Origin: Sneathia sanguinegens
GTDB lineage: Bacteria > Fusobacteriota > Fusobacteriia > Fusobacteriales > Leptotrichiaceae
DNA length: 64,000 bases
Assembly (NCBI RefSeq): GCF_001517935.1
Contig: NZ_LOQF01000002.1
Coordinates: 62,001 to 126,000 of the forward strand
Direction of reading: 5' to 3'
The translations under genes and the position numbers were made by a program. Below, in pieces: positions 34,093-43,394 of this stretch. The stretch's first letter is position 1, and each line of letters opens with the position of its first letter. The notes beneath the pieces are model-generated. The model did no database searches. It saw only the letters and a list, made by a program, of their open reading frames with translations, and was not told the origin of the DNA.

Positions 34093-34905
34093 CTAATCTT
34101 CTAACTCTTTCATTGCTTTTTCATATTCTTCTTTATTTGGTGCTTTACCATGCCATCCATAGTTTCCTTCCATAAATGAAACACCTTTACCTTTTATAGT
34201 ATGTGCAACTATTGCTGTTGGTTTACCTTTTGTATTTCTTGCTTCTTTTAAGGCTTCTTTTATTTGATCAAAATTATGACCATCTATTTCAATTACATTC
34301 CAACCAAATGCTAAGAATTTATCCTTTATTGATATTAAATTCATAACATCTTTTACATTACCATCTATTTGTAGTCCATTTGAATCTATTATTGCAACTA
34401 AATTATCTAATTTATAATGAGCTGCAGCCATTGCTGCTTCATAACATTGCCCTTCTTGTAATTCACCATCACCTAATATAGCATAAACTCTATATTCTGG
34501 TCCAAATTTCTTAGATGCTAAAGCCATACCATTAGCTGCTGATAAACCTTGACCAAGTGAACCTGTTGACATTTCTATTGCCTTAATTTTTTTCAAATCA
34601 GGATGTCCTTGTAAAGGAGAACCAAATTTTCTAAGTTGTGTTATTAAACTTTTATCAAGAAAACCTTTTTCCATCAATGTTGAATATAGACCTGGTGCAG
34701 CATGCCCTTTACTCAATACTAATCTATCTCTATTTACCATTTTAGGATCAGAAACATTCACATTCATTTCATCAAAATAAAGTACAGTTAATATATCTGT
34801 TATTGATAATGATCCACCTGGATGTCCTGATTTTGCATGATATATCATTTCAACTATATCTTTTCTAATATTTTTTGCAATTTTAGCTAATTCAATATTT
34901 TTCAT
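34093..34905 (-). CDS. transketolase, N-terminal subunit
   Basis: 270 aa. Thiamine-diphosphate-binding half: AKSGHPGGSLSITDIL, LSKGHAAPGLYSTL, EMSTGSLGQGLSAANGMAL and the GDGELQEGQCYEAAM motif that binds Mg and cofactor. GGAGG lies five bases before the ATG at 34905, which is preferred to an ATG four codons upstream that overlaps the previous gene. A GPH sugar symporter is directly upstream, suggesting pentose or nucleoside sugar use. Confidence 0.93.
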   Translation of the reverse strand: MKNIELAKIAKNIRKDIVEMIYHAKSGHPGGSLSITDILTVLYFDEMNVNVSDPKMVNRDRLVLSKGHAAPGLYSTLMEKGFLDKSLITQLRKFGSPLQGHPDLKKIKAIEMSTGSLGQGLSAANGMALASKKFGPEYRVYAILGDGELQEGQCYEAAMAAAHYKLDNLVAIIDSNGLQIDGNVKDVMNLISIKDKFLAFGWNVIEIDGHNFDQIKEALKEARNTKGKPTAIVAHTIKGKGVSFMEGNYGWHGKAPNKEEYEKAMKELED

Positions 34906-34916
34906 AAAAACCTCCA

Positions 34917-36236
34917 TTATATTTCTTTTTTCTTAATAGCATAAAAGGCAATTGAGATAATGAGCATAACTATAGCAAAGCATAAACTTATAATAACTCC
35001 TTCTTTTGTTGCATTTCTTAAACCTTGCTCATCTGCTATACTTCCATATACAATTGTAGAAACTGAAATTATTGCTTCCACCATAAAGGCTAATTTTAAG
35101 AAAAAACCTTGTATTCCAAATAGTAAACCTTCAACAGAAACTCCTGATTTTTTACTTATCTCTGTTGAAATTTCACTAAGCATAGCTGGTGGAAATATAA
35201 AGGCAGCTCCACTGATACCTACACCTATTATAGCACAAAATGTATAAATTGTTATTATATTTGCTCCATTAAACAATACCAAACCTAAAGTTCCTAGTAT
35301 AATAATTAAAATATCTAATATCATTATCTTTTTAAAACCATATTTTTTCGTAATACTATTTGTAATTGGAAAAAATATTGCAGAAGTTAAAAATATCACT
35401 GCTGATACTATTGTAACAAAACCTGCATCCTTATTTAAAATTAAGCTAACATAATATGCTAAGCTCCCTCTTATTATATTAAATGCACTAAAGAAAAAAA
35501 ACAGTCCTAAAAAATAGCTCAATACTTCAAAATTGCTAATTTCTTTTATTGTTTTTCTAAAACTTGAACCTTTAGATAATTCATTCTTATTTGTCAATTT
35601 TGATTCACCAAGAAATAATGCACAAATATAAATACCTATAACTGAAATTAAAGAAAAACATATTATCATAAGTCTGAATCCTAAAATAGAGCTTTTAGCA
35701 GTTTCTGTTAATTTAGATAGAATTATTCCTGAAAATACCAAAGGTATAGCTGTAAATACAAGTCTAAAAATTGATTGTACTGTTGATAAATTAATTCTTT
35801 CATACTTATCATTTGCTAAATCTGGTATCATTGAATTATATGGTCCTCCAACTAAAGTATAGGCAACAAAATATATTGATCCTATAATAGAAAAATATAC
35901 AAATCTTTGAAATACTGTTGTCCCCATTGGATAGAAAAATAATATCATTGCTATTCCTAAAGGTATTCCACCAATTAACATAAAAATTGATCTTCTTCCT
36001 AATTTTGAATGATTATGATCTGACATATATCCAACTATAGGATCTGTAATTGCATCAACTAAACGCATTATTATAAATCCCAATACAATATATCTAGTTG
36101 GTAATATAGTTTTTAATCCAACACCTTTAGGTGGTAAATAAAAATATTTAAGCCATTGAACAAATAATTGATCTAGCATAAAATATGAAACACCTATACC
36201 ATATAAAATATAGGCTTTTTTTGATAATTTATTCAT
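34917..36236 (-). CDS. GPH-family (MelB-like) sugar:cation symporter
   Basis: 439 aa, about twelve membrane helices. The family signatures are RLVDAITDPIVGYMSDHNHSKLGRR-like near residue 60-85 (Asp residues that bind the cation) and LVGGPYNSMIPDLANDKYER. GPH transporters import glycosides, pentosides or hexuronides with Na+ or H+. Substrate cannot be read from sequence; the adjoining transketolase genes point to pentoses. It overlaps the hydrolase gene upstream by four bases (ATGA). Confidence 0.87.
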   Translation of the reverse strand: MNKLSKKAYILYGIGVSYFMLDQLFVQWLKYFYLPPKGVGLKTILPTRYIVLGFIIMRLVDAITDPIVGYMSDHNHSKLGRRSIFMLIGGIPLGIAMILFFYPMGTTVFQRFVYFSIIGSIYFVAYTLVGGPYNSMIPDLANDKYERINLSTVQSIFRLVFTAIPLVFSGIILSKLTETAKSSILGFRLMIICFSLISVIGIYICALFLGESKLTNKNELSKGSSFRKTIKEISNFEVLSYFLGLFFFFSAFNIIRGSLAYYVSLILNKDAGFVTIVSAVIFLTSAIFFPITNSITKKYGFKKIMILDILIIILGTLGLVLFNGANIITIYTFCAIIGVGISGAAFIFPPAMLSEISTEISKKSGVSVEGLLFGIQGFFLKLAFMVEAIISVSTIVYGSIADEQGLRNATKEGVIISLCFAIVMLIISIAFYAIKKKEI

Positions 36237-37135
36237 ATTTTCTCACTTTCTAAAAATTTATTTATTGTTTGTGTATATTCTTCTTTATATTCTAAATAAA
36301 TACGAACATGTTGCCCTTTTCTAAAGGCTTTAAATCTTACTTTTTCTTTTTTTTCATCAGATAAATTAAAATATTCTTTTTCAATAATACGAAATGGTGT
36401 CAATTTATCTTTCTTAGATTGAAGTAATAATGTCGGAATATCACCTAATAATTCTGATAATCTTAATTTTTTTAAATTTTTATCTACTATCTTATTTAAA
36501 GCTATAAATGAAGGAATTAAAAATACTTTTGGTATAGTATAATCCTTTATTTTTGAATGATGTAAAATAATTTTTTGTATATTAGATACTGGGCTATCTA
36601 AAATCATCTTACTTATTTTTATATTTTTTTCACTCAACTCTTTCTGAAATAATTTTGAGCATATTGCAGCCCCCATACCTCCTTGAGAAAACCCATATAG
36701 TACAAAATTATTTAACTTATATCTTTCATTTAGCATTTTCATACTACTATAAATATCTCTTGCAAAAAAATATCCAAATGCTGTCATTGCTTCATCAGAT
36801 TTTCCTGAATTTCTTAAATCTGGTATGAAAATATTATATTTATTTTCTTTATCAATTTCAGAAAATATTTGTAAAAATTTAAGACAAAATATTCTATTAT
36901 TATTTCTTCCATGTAATAAAAGTATTGTGTTTTTTGGTTTATCACTTCTTTTTATATACCAGCCGTATAAATTAAGCCCATCAATAGACTTATATTTAAC
37001 TTCTTCATAATTCATAGAAAAAATAGTCGGAGAATATTTTCCAGAAATCATTTTATTTTTACTTTTCATAACCTCTTTTAATGATTGCTCTAACGTTTTT
37101 TTTGGATATTTTATTATTTTATTTAATATATACAT
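36233..37135 (-). CDS. alpha/beta hydrolase
   Basis: About 300 aa. Alpha/beta hydrolase with the oxyanion region NTILLLHGRNNNR, nucleophile elbow YGFSQGGMGAA (Ser in GFSQG), an acid near LLQSKKDKLTP and the catalytic His in FRKGQHVRIY. An N-terminal hydrophobic stretch is absent when the ATG at 37135 is used; earlier ATGs at 37150 and 37183 exist but overlap tmcAL and lack a ribosome site. Substrate unknown; it resembles peptidase- or esterase-like members (BEM46/FrsA style). Confidence 0.82.
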   Translation of the reverse strand: MYILNKIIKYPKKTLEQSLKEVMKSKNKMISGKYSPTIFSMNYEEVKYKSIDGLNLYGWYIKRSDKPKNTILLLHGRNNNRIFCLKFLQIFSEIDKENKYNIFIPDLRNSGKSDEAMTAFGYFFARDIYSSMKMLNERYKLNNFVLYGFSQGGMGAAICSKLFQKELSEKNIKISKMILDSPVSNIQKIILHHSKIKDYTIPKVFLIPSFIALNKIVDKNLKKLRLSELLGDIPTLLLQSKKDKLTPFRIIEKEYFNLSDEKKEKVRFKAFRKGQHVRIYLEYKEEYTQTINKFLESEKI

Positions 37136-37136
37136 A

Positions 37137-38198
37137 TTATCTACTTTCATAATATTTAGTATTTGTAAAGCTATATTCTTCAAAAAGATATGAATATAAC
37201 TGCTTAAATTTATCTTCTTCTATTAAATCTTTAAAATTAACACAAATCTTATCTCTATTTTTTATATACTTAGCTCCTTTTTCATTAATTCCTAAGATTT
37301 TAATTTGTTTTATTTCAGAATTTTTTGATATATCTTCTTTCTTAATTTCTAATATTATATTTAACATAAGTCTTTTTACCCTATTAATTGAAATATTTCT
37401 TGAAGACATTAATTTTAAAAATTCAAAATAATCATTTGTTTTCTTAACTACCTTCAACATCTTATTAAAAATATCTTCTTTTAAATCAAATATATTTTCA
37501 AATTTTCGAGTTAAAATTAGAAATTTAAATAATGTATATAGCTTATTTTCATAATTTAAATTATATTGATATTTTTTAGAAAAAGGTAAATATTTTTCTA
37601 CATTTTGCCCATTTTTTATCATTTTTCTTATATTCGTTGCTGAACTTATATTAGAACATATCTTTTCTTCATTATAGTTCACTAGCTTTCTTTTTATTAT
37701 ATAAGGTTTAATATTTAAGTTATAATTCCTTATTGTCCTTAAATATTCCATAGCTAATATATTATTCGAAGTATACAAGTAACTTAAATCTCCAAGAGCT
37801 TTTTCACAAGATTTATTATATGAAAAACCACTTTTCAAATGATCTTTTAAAATACTTTTCTCTAATTTATCCATCATTAAATATATATCTTCTATTTTAT
37901 CTGTTTCAGCTCCAAAGACTTGATAATCTGCTCCTAATTCTTCAAGTAATCTTGTTGAATAATTGCAAAAAATTTCTGCATTTTGTATTGCATATTTTGT
38001 TGGAATGCCAACAACTATATCATAACCCATTTCCAAAGCTATTTCTGTCTTATCTCTTTGATTTAAAATACTAACTTCTCCCCTTTGAACAAAATCAGGA
38101 GAAATAACTGCAATTTTTATATCTGCTTTTATTTTATCAACTTGATATTTATGCCCATAATGAAAAGGATTAAATTCTGCAACAACACCCGCTACCAT
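37137..38198 (-). CDS. tmcAL: tRNA(Met) cytidine acetate ligase
   Basis: 353 aa. VAGVVAEFNPFHYGHKYQVD is the HIGH-like nucleotidyltransferase motif of the TmcAL (DUF795/YlbM) family; VVGIPTKYAIQNAEIFCNYS and ATNIRKMIKNG follow. The enzyme acetylates the wobble cytidine of elongator tRNA-Met using acetate and ATP. The ATG at 38198 has GAGG six bases upstream; an in-frame TTG four codons earlier overlaps that site and is unlikely. Nine bases after disA. Confidence 0.92.
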   Translation of the reverse strand: MVAGVVAEFNPFHYGHKYQVDKIKADIKIAVISPDFVQRGEVSILNQRDKTEIALEMGYDIVVGIPTKYAIQNAEIFCNYSTRLLEELGADYQVFGAETDKIEDIYLMMDKLEKSILKDHLKSGFSYNKSCEKALGDLSYLYTSNNILAMEYLRTIRNYNLNIKPYIIKRKLVNYNEEKICSNISSATNIRKMIKNGQNVEKYLPFSKKYQYNLNYENKLYTLFKFLILTRKFENIFDLKEDIFNKMLKVVKKTNDYFEFLKLMSSRNISINRVKRLMLNIILEIKKEDISKNSEIKQIKILGINEKGAKYIKNRDKICVNFKDLIEEDKFKQLYSYLFEEYSFTNTKYYESR

Positions 38199-38206
38199 TG
38201 TACACC

Positions 38207-39277
38207 TCAAAATACTTCCATTTCTATTCTATTTTTATATTTGTCACAAACTCTTACAACCTTATATGCCTTATTTTTTGTTAAACCTTTTACTGCTTGT
38301 ATTTCCTTAACTGAAGCATTTAGAATACCACTCACATCCTTAAATTCTCCAATTATATTTTCAGTTTCCTTTTTTGTTAAACTAGGTATATTACCTAATA
38401 ATCTATAACCTTTTGCTATTAAAGAATCTTCCATTATTAAATTTTTAACATTATATCCTAATAAATTAACAATATATTCATCTTCTGTAATATCTGTACT
38501 ATCTACTTTTAAAACTTTATCTAGTATTTTGTCATATTTTTCTTTTTTATCACAATTAAAACTATAATCTTTAATTAAATTTGTAAAATTCTTTTTATGT
38601 CCTATCATAATTTCTTTATTTTGTAATTGCAATGTTTTACCTTCAGTACCTAATTCTAATATATATTGATTAATTTTATTTTCCATATTGAAAAGTAATA
38701 TAAAAAATCTAATAACTCTAACAACTTCTTCAAGAGTAACTAATTTTTCATACTCTAAATGATTAATATTATTTAAACAACGATTTATTATACTAGAATA
38801 TTTTTCCAAAGACATTATTGCTTGAGAAGATTTAATTAATAAATCTCCAAGAGAATCTAATGAATATTTTATATTATCTTTATATATCGTAATCTTATTT
38901 CTTCTTTCAGATATAGTTATTACAATATTACCAGTTTGCATTGCCATTCTATGTGCTGTTCTATGTCTTGTACCACTTTCATCAGTAATTAGAGTATGGT
39001 CAGGTTGCAATTGCAAGTTAGCTCCATATATTTTCTTTATATCTTTTGAAACAATAACAGCTCCATCCATTTTTGCTAATTCATATACTTTTTGCGGAGA
39101 AAAAGTAGTATCTAGTATAAAACCACCTTCCATTAATCCCTCTATTTCACTAGGTTCACATAAAATTATTAAGGCTCCTAATGAAGCTTCTTGTATTCTA
39201 TCTATTGCATTTCTCAATGGTTGTCCAGGTGCAATTATTCCAAATATTTCTTTTAATATTTCTCTTTTATCTGTCAT
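38207..39277 (-). CDS. disA: DNA integrity scanning protein DisA (diadenylate cyclase)
   Basis: 356 aa. N-terminal DAC domain with the catalytic DGA (AKMDGAVIVSKD) and RHRTA (DESGTRHRTAHRMA) motifs, a central helical linker and a C-terminal helix-hairpin-helix DNA-binding region (IPSLTKKETENI, VKGLTKNKAYKVV). Makes c-di-AMP from two ATP while scanning DNA. It directly follows radA with a TAATG overlap, a conserved pairing in Firmicutes. A PgpH-type c-di-AMP phosphodiesterase is encoded at 7878-9923. Confidence 0.96.
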   Translation of the reverse strand: MTDKREILKEIFGIIAPGQPLRNAIDRIQEASLGALIILCEPSEIEGLMEGGFILDTTFSPQKVYELAKMDGAVIVSKDIKKIYGANLQLQPDHTLITDESGTRHRTAHRMAMQTGNIVITISERRNKITIYKDNIKYSLDSLGDLLIKSSQAIMSLEKYSSIINRCLNNINHLEYEKLVTLEEVVRVIRFFILLFNMENKINQYILELGTEGKTLQLQNKEIMIGHKKNFTNLIKDYSFNCDKKEKYDKILDKVLKVDSTDITEDEYIVNLLGYNVKNLIMEDSLIAKGYRLLGNIPSLTKKETENIIGEFKDVSGILNASVKEIQAVKGLTKNKAYKVVRVCDKYKNRIEMEVF

Positions 39278-40626
39278 TAATTAATCCTTTCTACCAATTC
39301 ACTTATATTATCAATAAAACTTAATTTTATTTTAAATTTTTCTTTTTCTACTTCATCCTTTTGTACTTTAGGTAAATAAACTCCTGTAAAGCCAAGTTTT
39401 TCTAACTCTTTTAATCTCTTTCTTAAAAAAGATACAGCTCTAACCTCACCTCTAAGTCCTAGTTCTCCTAATACAGCTATTTTAGCACTTATTTCTATTG
39501 ATTTAACAGAAGATATTAATGATAAAATTATTGCTAAATCACTTGCTCTTTCTTTTATCTCTATTCCTCCTGGGACATTTACATATACATCATTTAAATT
39601 AAAATCTAATTTCATATGCTTTGATAAAATAGCTAACAATATTTCTAATCTATTTTTATCTAAGCCTTGTATAATTCTTTTTGGATATCCATATATAGCC
39701 TTATTAATCAATGTTTGTATTTCAAATAGTACTACTCTACTACCTTCTATACTAGGAACTATTATACTTCCTACATTTTTTTCATCTCTTTCAGAGATAA
39801 AGAATAATGACGGATTTTTAACCTCTTCTATTCCTTGATCATGTATTACAAATATTGAAATTTCATTAGTTGAACCATATCTATTTTTTGTACTTCTAAT
39901 TATTCTATATGTGTTTTCCTCATTTCCTTCAAAAGAAATAACACAATCTACCATATGTTCTAATAACTTAGGCCCTGCTAATTTTCCATCTTTTGTAACA
40001 TGACCAACTATAAAAAAAGATATTTCATTTTCTTTAGCAAGTTGTATTAATTTTAAGGCACACTCTCTTATTTGACTAACACTTGCAGGTAATGAATTAA
40101 CAGTTTCACTATATAGGGTTTGTATTGAATCAATAACTACTACTTTCGCTTTTACCTTTTTAATTGAATCAATTATATATTCTAATCTTGTATCACTTAA
40201 TACATTAAGTTTTTTAGCTGAAATATTAATCCTATTTGCCCTTTCTTTTATTTGTTTTTGTGATTCTTCACCAGAAATATATAGACAAATATTTTCTTTA
40301 GAATATTCTGCTAATAACTTTAATAAAAAGGTTGATTTACCTATTCCTGGTTCTCCAGTTATTAGAATAACTTCAGAATTAGTTAAACCTCCTCCTAGTA
40401 CCCTATCAAATTCTGTAAAACTTGTTTTTAATCTAAATTCTTCCTCTATTTCTATATTATCTATACTTTTTACTTCCTTTGATAAGTTTGTATCTATATA
40501 AAGATTTTTCATCTCTACTTCTTCTTCAATAGTACCCCACATACTACAATTTGGACATTTTCCTAACCATTTTGTAGTTCTATAGGCACAAGTTGAACAA
40601 ACATACTCATGCTTATTTTTTGCCAT
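39277..40626 (-). CDS. radA: DNA repair protein RadA
   Basis: 449 aa. N-terminal zinc finger (CSTCAYRTTKWLGKCPNC), RecA-like ATPase with Walker A GEPGIGKST and the RadA-specific KNRYGS motif, then a Lon-like C-terminal domain (GGIEIKERASDLAIILSL; AVLGELGLRGEVRAV). Processes branched recombination intermediates and partners with DisA, encoded next. It overlaps coaD by 14 bases. Confidence 0.97.
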   Translation of the reverse strand: MAKNKHEYVCSTCAYRTTKWLGKCPNCSMWGTIEEEVEMKNLYIDTNLSKEVKSIDNIEIEEEFRLKTSFTEFDRVLGGGLTNSEVILITGEPGIGKSTFLLKLLAEYSKENICLYISGEESQKQIKERANRINISAKKLNVLSDTRLEYIIDSIKKVKAKVVVIDSIQTLYSETVNSLPASVSQIRECALKLIQLAKENEISFFIVGHVTKDGKLAGPKLLEHMVDCVISFEGNEENTYRIIRSTKNRYGSTNEISIFVIHDQGIEEVKNPSLFFISERDEKNVGSIIVPSIEGSRVVLFEIQTLINKAIYGYPKRIIQGLDKNRLEILLAILSKHMKLDFNLNDVYVNVPGGIEIKERASDLAIILSLISSVKSIEISAKIAVLGELGLRGEVRAVSFLRKRLKELEKLGFTGVYLPKVQKDEVEKEKFKIKLSFIDNISELVERIN

Positions 40627-41128
40627 TCATTTCATCAACCTTTTTCATTAATTCTTTTTTCACATAATCTGTAACAAAATATTTAAGTTCTCCTTTATGC
40701 AAGGCAACATCCCTAACTATACTTGAACTTAAATAAAGATATTTTCTTGATGAATTTAAAAATATTGTTTCAAATTCTTTTTTTGTCAATTGTTTATTAG
40801 TTAAATCTAATTGCACTTCATATTCGTAATCTGATACAGCTCTTAAACCTCTTATTAATACATCTACATCTTCTCTTTCTATTAAATCTACTAATAAACC
40901 TTTAAAAGCTATAACTTTTATTTTACAATTTTCTACATCTAATTCTGAAATACTATGTTTTAATAAATTAATTCTTTCTTCCACACTAAACCATATGTTA
41001 GATTTACTTGAATTTTGTAAAACTGCAACTATTAATTCCTCTGTTAATTTACTTGCCCTTTGTATTATATCTAAATGTCCTTTTGTAACAGGGTCAAAAC
41101 TTCCAGGATATATTGCTCTTTTTATCAT
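40613..41128 (-). CDS. coaD: phosphopantetheine adenylyltransferase
   Basis: 171 aa. Penultimate step of CoA synthesis. The nucleotidyltransferase motif is YPGSFDPVTKGHLDII near the start; LIRGLRAVSDYEYEVQL and YLSSSIVRDVALHKGEL complete the signature. Length is normal. Overlaps rnc by four bases and radA by 14. Confidence 0.96.
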   Translation of the reverse strand: MIKRAIYPGSFDPVTKGHLDIIQRASKLTEELIVAVLQNSSKSNIWFSVEERINLLKHSISELDVENCKIKVIAFKGLLVDLIEREDVDVLIRGLRAVSDYEYEVQLDLTNKQLTKKEFETIFLNSSRKYLYLSSSIVRDVALHKGELKYFVTDYVKKELMKKVDEMNGKK

Positions 41129-41829
41129 TTTATCGTCCCCATATTATCCAATGCATTTTTAGCTGCCATTTTTTCAGCTTCTTTTTTATTTTTTGCTACT
41201 CCTTCACCCATTATTTTTCCATTAACCTTAACGACTACAGTAAAAATTTTATCATGATCAGGACCTTTTGTATCTATTATTTCATATTCTGGTGTATGTT
41301 TATATAAAGCTTGTATATATTCTTGAAATTTTGTCTTATAGTCAAGTATTCCTTCTATACTACTCAAATGTTCAACATTTCTTTTCAAGTAACGCAAAAT
41401 TATCTTCTTTGTTGTATAATAATCTGAATCAAGAAATATCGCTCCAACTAATGCTTCAAAAGCATCACCTAATATAGACTTTCTAGTTCTACCTCCAGAA
41501 GAATTTTCTCCATTGCTTAAATATAAATAAGCTCCAAGATTTAATGAAGTTGCTATAGTTGAAAATGAATTTTCACTTATTAATTTACTTTTTATCTTGG
41601 ACATATCTCCTTCTTTTAAATTTTTATATTTTCCTACTATATATTCAGTTGAAATTAAATCTAAAACAGAATCACCTAAGAATTCTAATCTTTCATTATC
41701 TTTAAAATTATGTAAATTATGTTCATTAGCATAGGACCTGTGGGTCAAAGCTTGAATCAACAAATTTATATTTTTAAATTCATAATGTATTTCTTCTTGT
41801 AAGGATACCAAATTTAATTCTTGTTCCAA
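41125..41829 (-). CDS. rnc: ribonuclease III
   Basis: 234 aa. Catalytic domain with the NERLEFLGDSVLDL signature and a second acidic site at SILGDAFEALVGAIFLD, followed by a dsRNA-binding domain ending GEGVAKNKKEAEKMAAKNAL. Cuts rRNA precursors and structured RNAs. The start is TTG at 41829, eight bases after GAGG; no ATG fits. Directly behind acpP, a very common pairing. Confidence 0.96.
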   Translation of the reverse strand: MEQELNLVSLQEEIHYEFKNINLLIQALTHRSYANEHNLHNFKDNERLEFLGDSVLDLISTEYIVGKYKNLKEGDMSKIKSKLISENSFSTIATSLNLGAYLYLSNGENSSGGRTRKSILGDAFEALVGAIFLDSDYYTTKKIILRYLKRNVEHLSSIEGILDYKTKFQEYIQALYKHTPEYEIIDTKGPDHDKIFTVVVKVNGKIMGEGVAKNKKEAEKMAAKNALDNMGTIK

Positions 41830-41840
41830 TATTTACACCT

Positions 41841-42062
41841 CTATTTTTTTTCTAATAAAACTATTATATCTTGTATAGTTTCTATATCATTTAATTCTTC
41901 TTTTTTAAATTCTACATTAAATTCTGTTTCTATTGCCGAAATTATTTCAGCGACATCTAATGAATCAGCACCTAAATCTTCTATTAGCTTGCTATCTAAT
42001 TTTATATCTTTTTCATCAATATCTAACTGTTCTAGTAATATATTTTTAATTTTTTCAAACAT
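41841..42062 (-). CDS. acpP: acyl carrier protein
   Basis: 73-aa acidic helical protein with the phosphopantetheine attachment motif DLGADSLDVAEII (the Ser of DSL). Carries acyl chains in fatty-acid synthesis. GGGAGG precedes the ATG. First gene of a run of twelve minus-strand genes that reaches envC with no gap larger than a few tens of bases. Confidence 0.96.
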   Translation of the reverse strand: MFEKIKNILLEQLDIDEKDIKLDSKLIEDLGADSLDVAEIISAIETEFNVEFKKEELNDIETIQDIIVLLEKK

Positions 42063-42087
42063 TTTTTTCCTCCCATTTATCTATTAA

Positions 42088-42116
42088 ATTATACCAATAT
42101 ATTCATTTTTTTTCAA
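42088..42116 (-). promoter_or_regulatory. promoter of the acpP run
   Basis: Minus strand: TTGAAA (42111-42116), 17-bp spacer, TATAAT (42088-42093), just before acpP. Confidence 0.75.
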
Positions 42117-42127
42117 TCTTCGGCAAA

Positions 42128-42164
42128 TAAAAAAGTACCTATAAGCAAAATTGCTTATAAGTAC
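42128..42164 (-). terminator. terminator of the PEGA-like lipoprotein gene
   Basis: The arms 42151-42164 and 42135-42148 give a 14-bp stem with one G-U pair, followed on the minus strand by six T. The apparent direct repeat AGTACCTATA at 42134 and 42160 is part of this hairpin. Confidence 0.85.
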
Positions 42165-42174
42165 CTATAATTAA

Positions 42175-42564
42175 CTATCTAATTGTTGCTGAATCTAATG
42201 GTTGTCCATTAACTTCTAAATCGAACATTGCTCCATCAACACCATCTATTATATATCCTAAGAAAGTTGGAACGAAGAAGTTACCTACTCCAAAAGCTCC
42301 TATATTAATTTTAGATTCAACATTTAATTTTTGAAGTGGAGTTTCTACAACATAATATGCAGCCTTAAATGCTCCATCTCCTCTTTTAACTTTTGCAGTA
42401 ATTTCTCCTCTACCTTGAGCTAAAATTGTTCCTCTCTTATCCTTTAATGTAATCATTTGATTACTTGAAGATTTAATTCTAACATTTGAGTTAGTTCCGT
42501 GTACTACTGATGCACAGCTAGATAATGCTAGTGTTGTTAAGATTAAAAATAATGTTTTTTTCAT
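42175..42564 (-). CDS. small lipoprotein, PEGA/YceK-like
   Basis: 129 aa. Lipoprotein signal with lipobox LALSSC (Cys17) then ASVVHGTNSNVRIKSSS, a strand-rich body (ITLKDKRGTILAQGRGEIT) and FFVPTFLGYIIDGVDGAMFD near the end, a hydrophobic hairpin plus GAM pattern seen in small PEGA-like lipoproteins. Function unknown. AGGAG lies eight bases before the ATG at 42564, preferred to a GTG three codons earlier. It has its own TATAAT upstream and a strong terminator, so it is not simply the end of the pot unit. Confidence 0.8.
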   Translation of the reverse strand: MKKTLFLILTTLALSSCASVVHGTNSNVRIKSSSNQMITLKDKRGTILAQGRGEITAKVKRGDGAFKAAYYVVETPLQKLNVESKINIGAFGVGNFFVPTFLGYIIDGVDGAMFDLEVNGQPLDSATIR

Positions 42565-42611
42565 TATTAACACTCCTTTTTTTATAGATATTTCAATTAT
42601 ATCATATTTTT

Positions 42612-43394
42612 TTATTTTAACAAATATTTTTGTAATTTTCTACTCGAAATTGATAATATAAGTGTCCCAATAATTAAAATTGTTGACAATGCATTAATTG
42701 TTGGTGAAATTCCAAATTTTAACATCGAATATATTTGTATAGGCAAAGTATCTGAATTAGTTCCAGTTACAAAACTTGTTATTACATAATCGTCTAAAGA
42801 TAAGGTTAAAGACATCAAAAATGCTGATATAATTCCCGGTGTCATAGTTGGTATAATTATTTTAATCAATGTTTGAAATTCTGTAGCACCTAAATCTCTT
42901 GCTGCTTCAACTATAGAAAAATCAAATTCATCTAATCTTGACATTATTATAAACAATGAAAATGGTATATTAAATGTTGTATGTGCTATAAATATAGTCG
43001 TTAGTCCCAATGTTATATTAGAATTCATATTGAAAAATATTAAAAGTGAAACACCTATTATTAAATCCGGTAAAACCAAAGGAACATAAGTCAATATCTT
43101 AACATAATTTTTCATTTTAAAATTATACCACTTTATCCCTATTGCACCTAAGGTTGCAATTACTACTGAGGCACTAGAAGATAAAAGTGCAATAACTATA
43201 CTTCTCCAAAAAGTTATCCATAAATGTGGCGAATTGAAAAATAATTCCTTATACCATTTTAGTGAAAAACTATCCCAAACATATGCTTTTGATGCATTAA
43301 ATGATAGTATAACTAACATTATTATTGGCACATAAAAGAATATTATCACTAAGGCGAAAAATAGAGTTGAAATTATTTTTTTATCATTATTCAT
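42612..43394 (-). CDS. potC: spermidine/putrescine ABC transporter permease PotC
   Basis: 260 aa, six membrane helices with the importer coupling motif EAARDLGATEFQTLIKIIIP (EAA loop). The start ALVIIFFYVPIIMLVILSFN and the LPDLIIGVSLLIFF helix are PotC-like. Overlaps potB by eight bases. Forms the polyamine import pore with PotB. Confidence 0.92.
   Translation of the reverse strand: MNNDKKIISTLFFALVIIFFYVPIIMLVILSFNASKAYVWDSFSLKWYKELFFNSPHLWITFWRSIVIALLSSSASVVIATLGAIGIKWYNFKMKNYVKILTYVPLVLPDLIIGVSLLIFFNMNSNITLGLTTIFIAHTTFNIPFSLFIIMSRLDEFDFSIVEAARDLGATEFQTLIKIIIPTMTPGIISAFLMSLTLSLDDYVITSFVTGTNSDTLPIQIYSMLKFGISPTINALSTILIIGTLILSISSRKLQKYLLK

Noticed and set aside
33151-34905. 1-deoxy-D-xylulose-5-phosphate synthase
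   Set aside because: Two separate subunits with GHPGGS and GDGELQEGQ motifs match split transketolase better.
42134-42169. Direct repeat AGTACCTATA
   Set aside because: Both copies are arms or flanks of the terminator hairpin after the lipoprotein gene.
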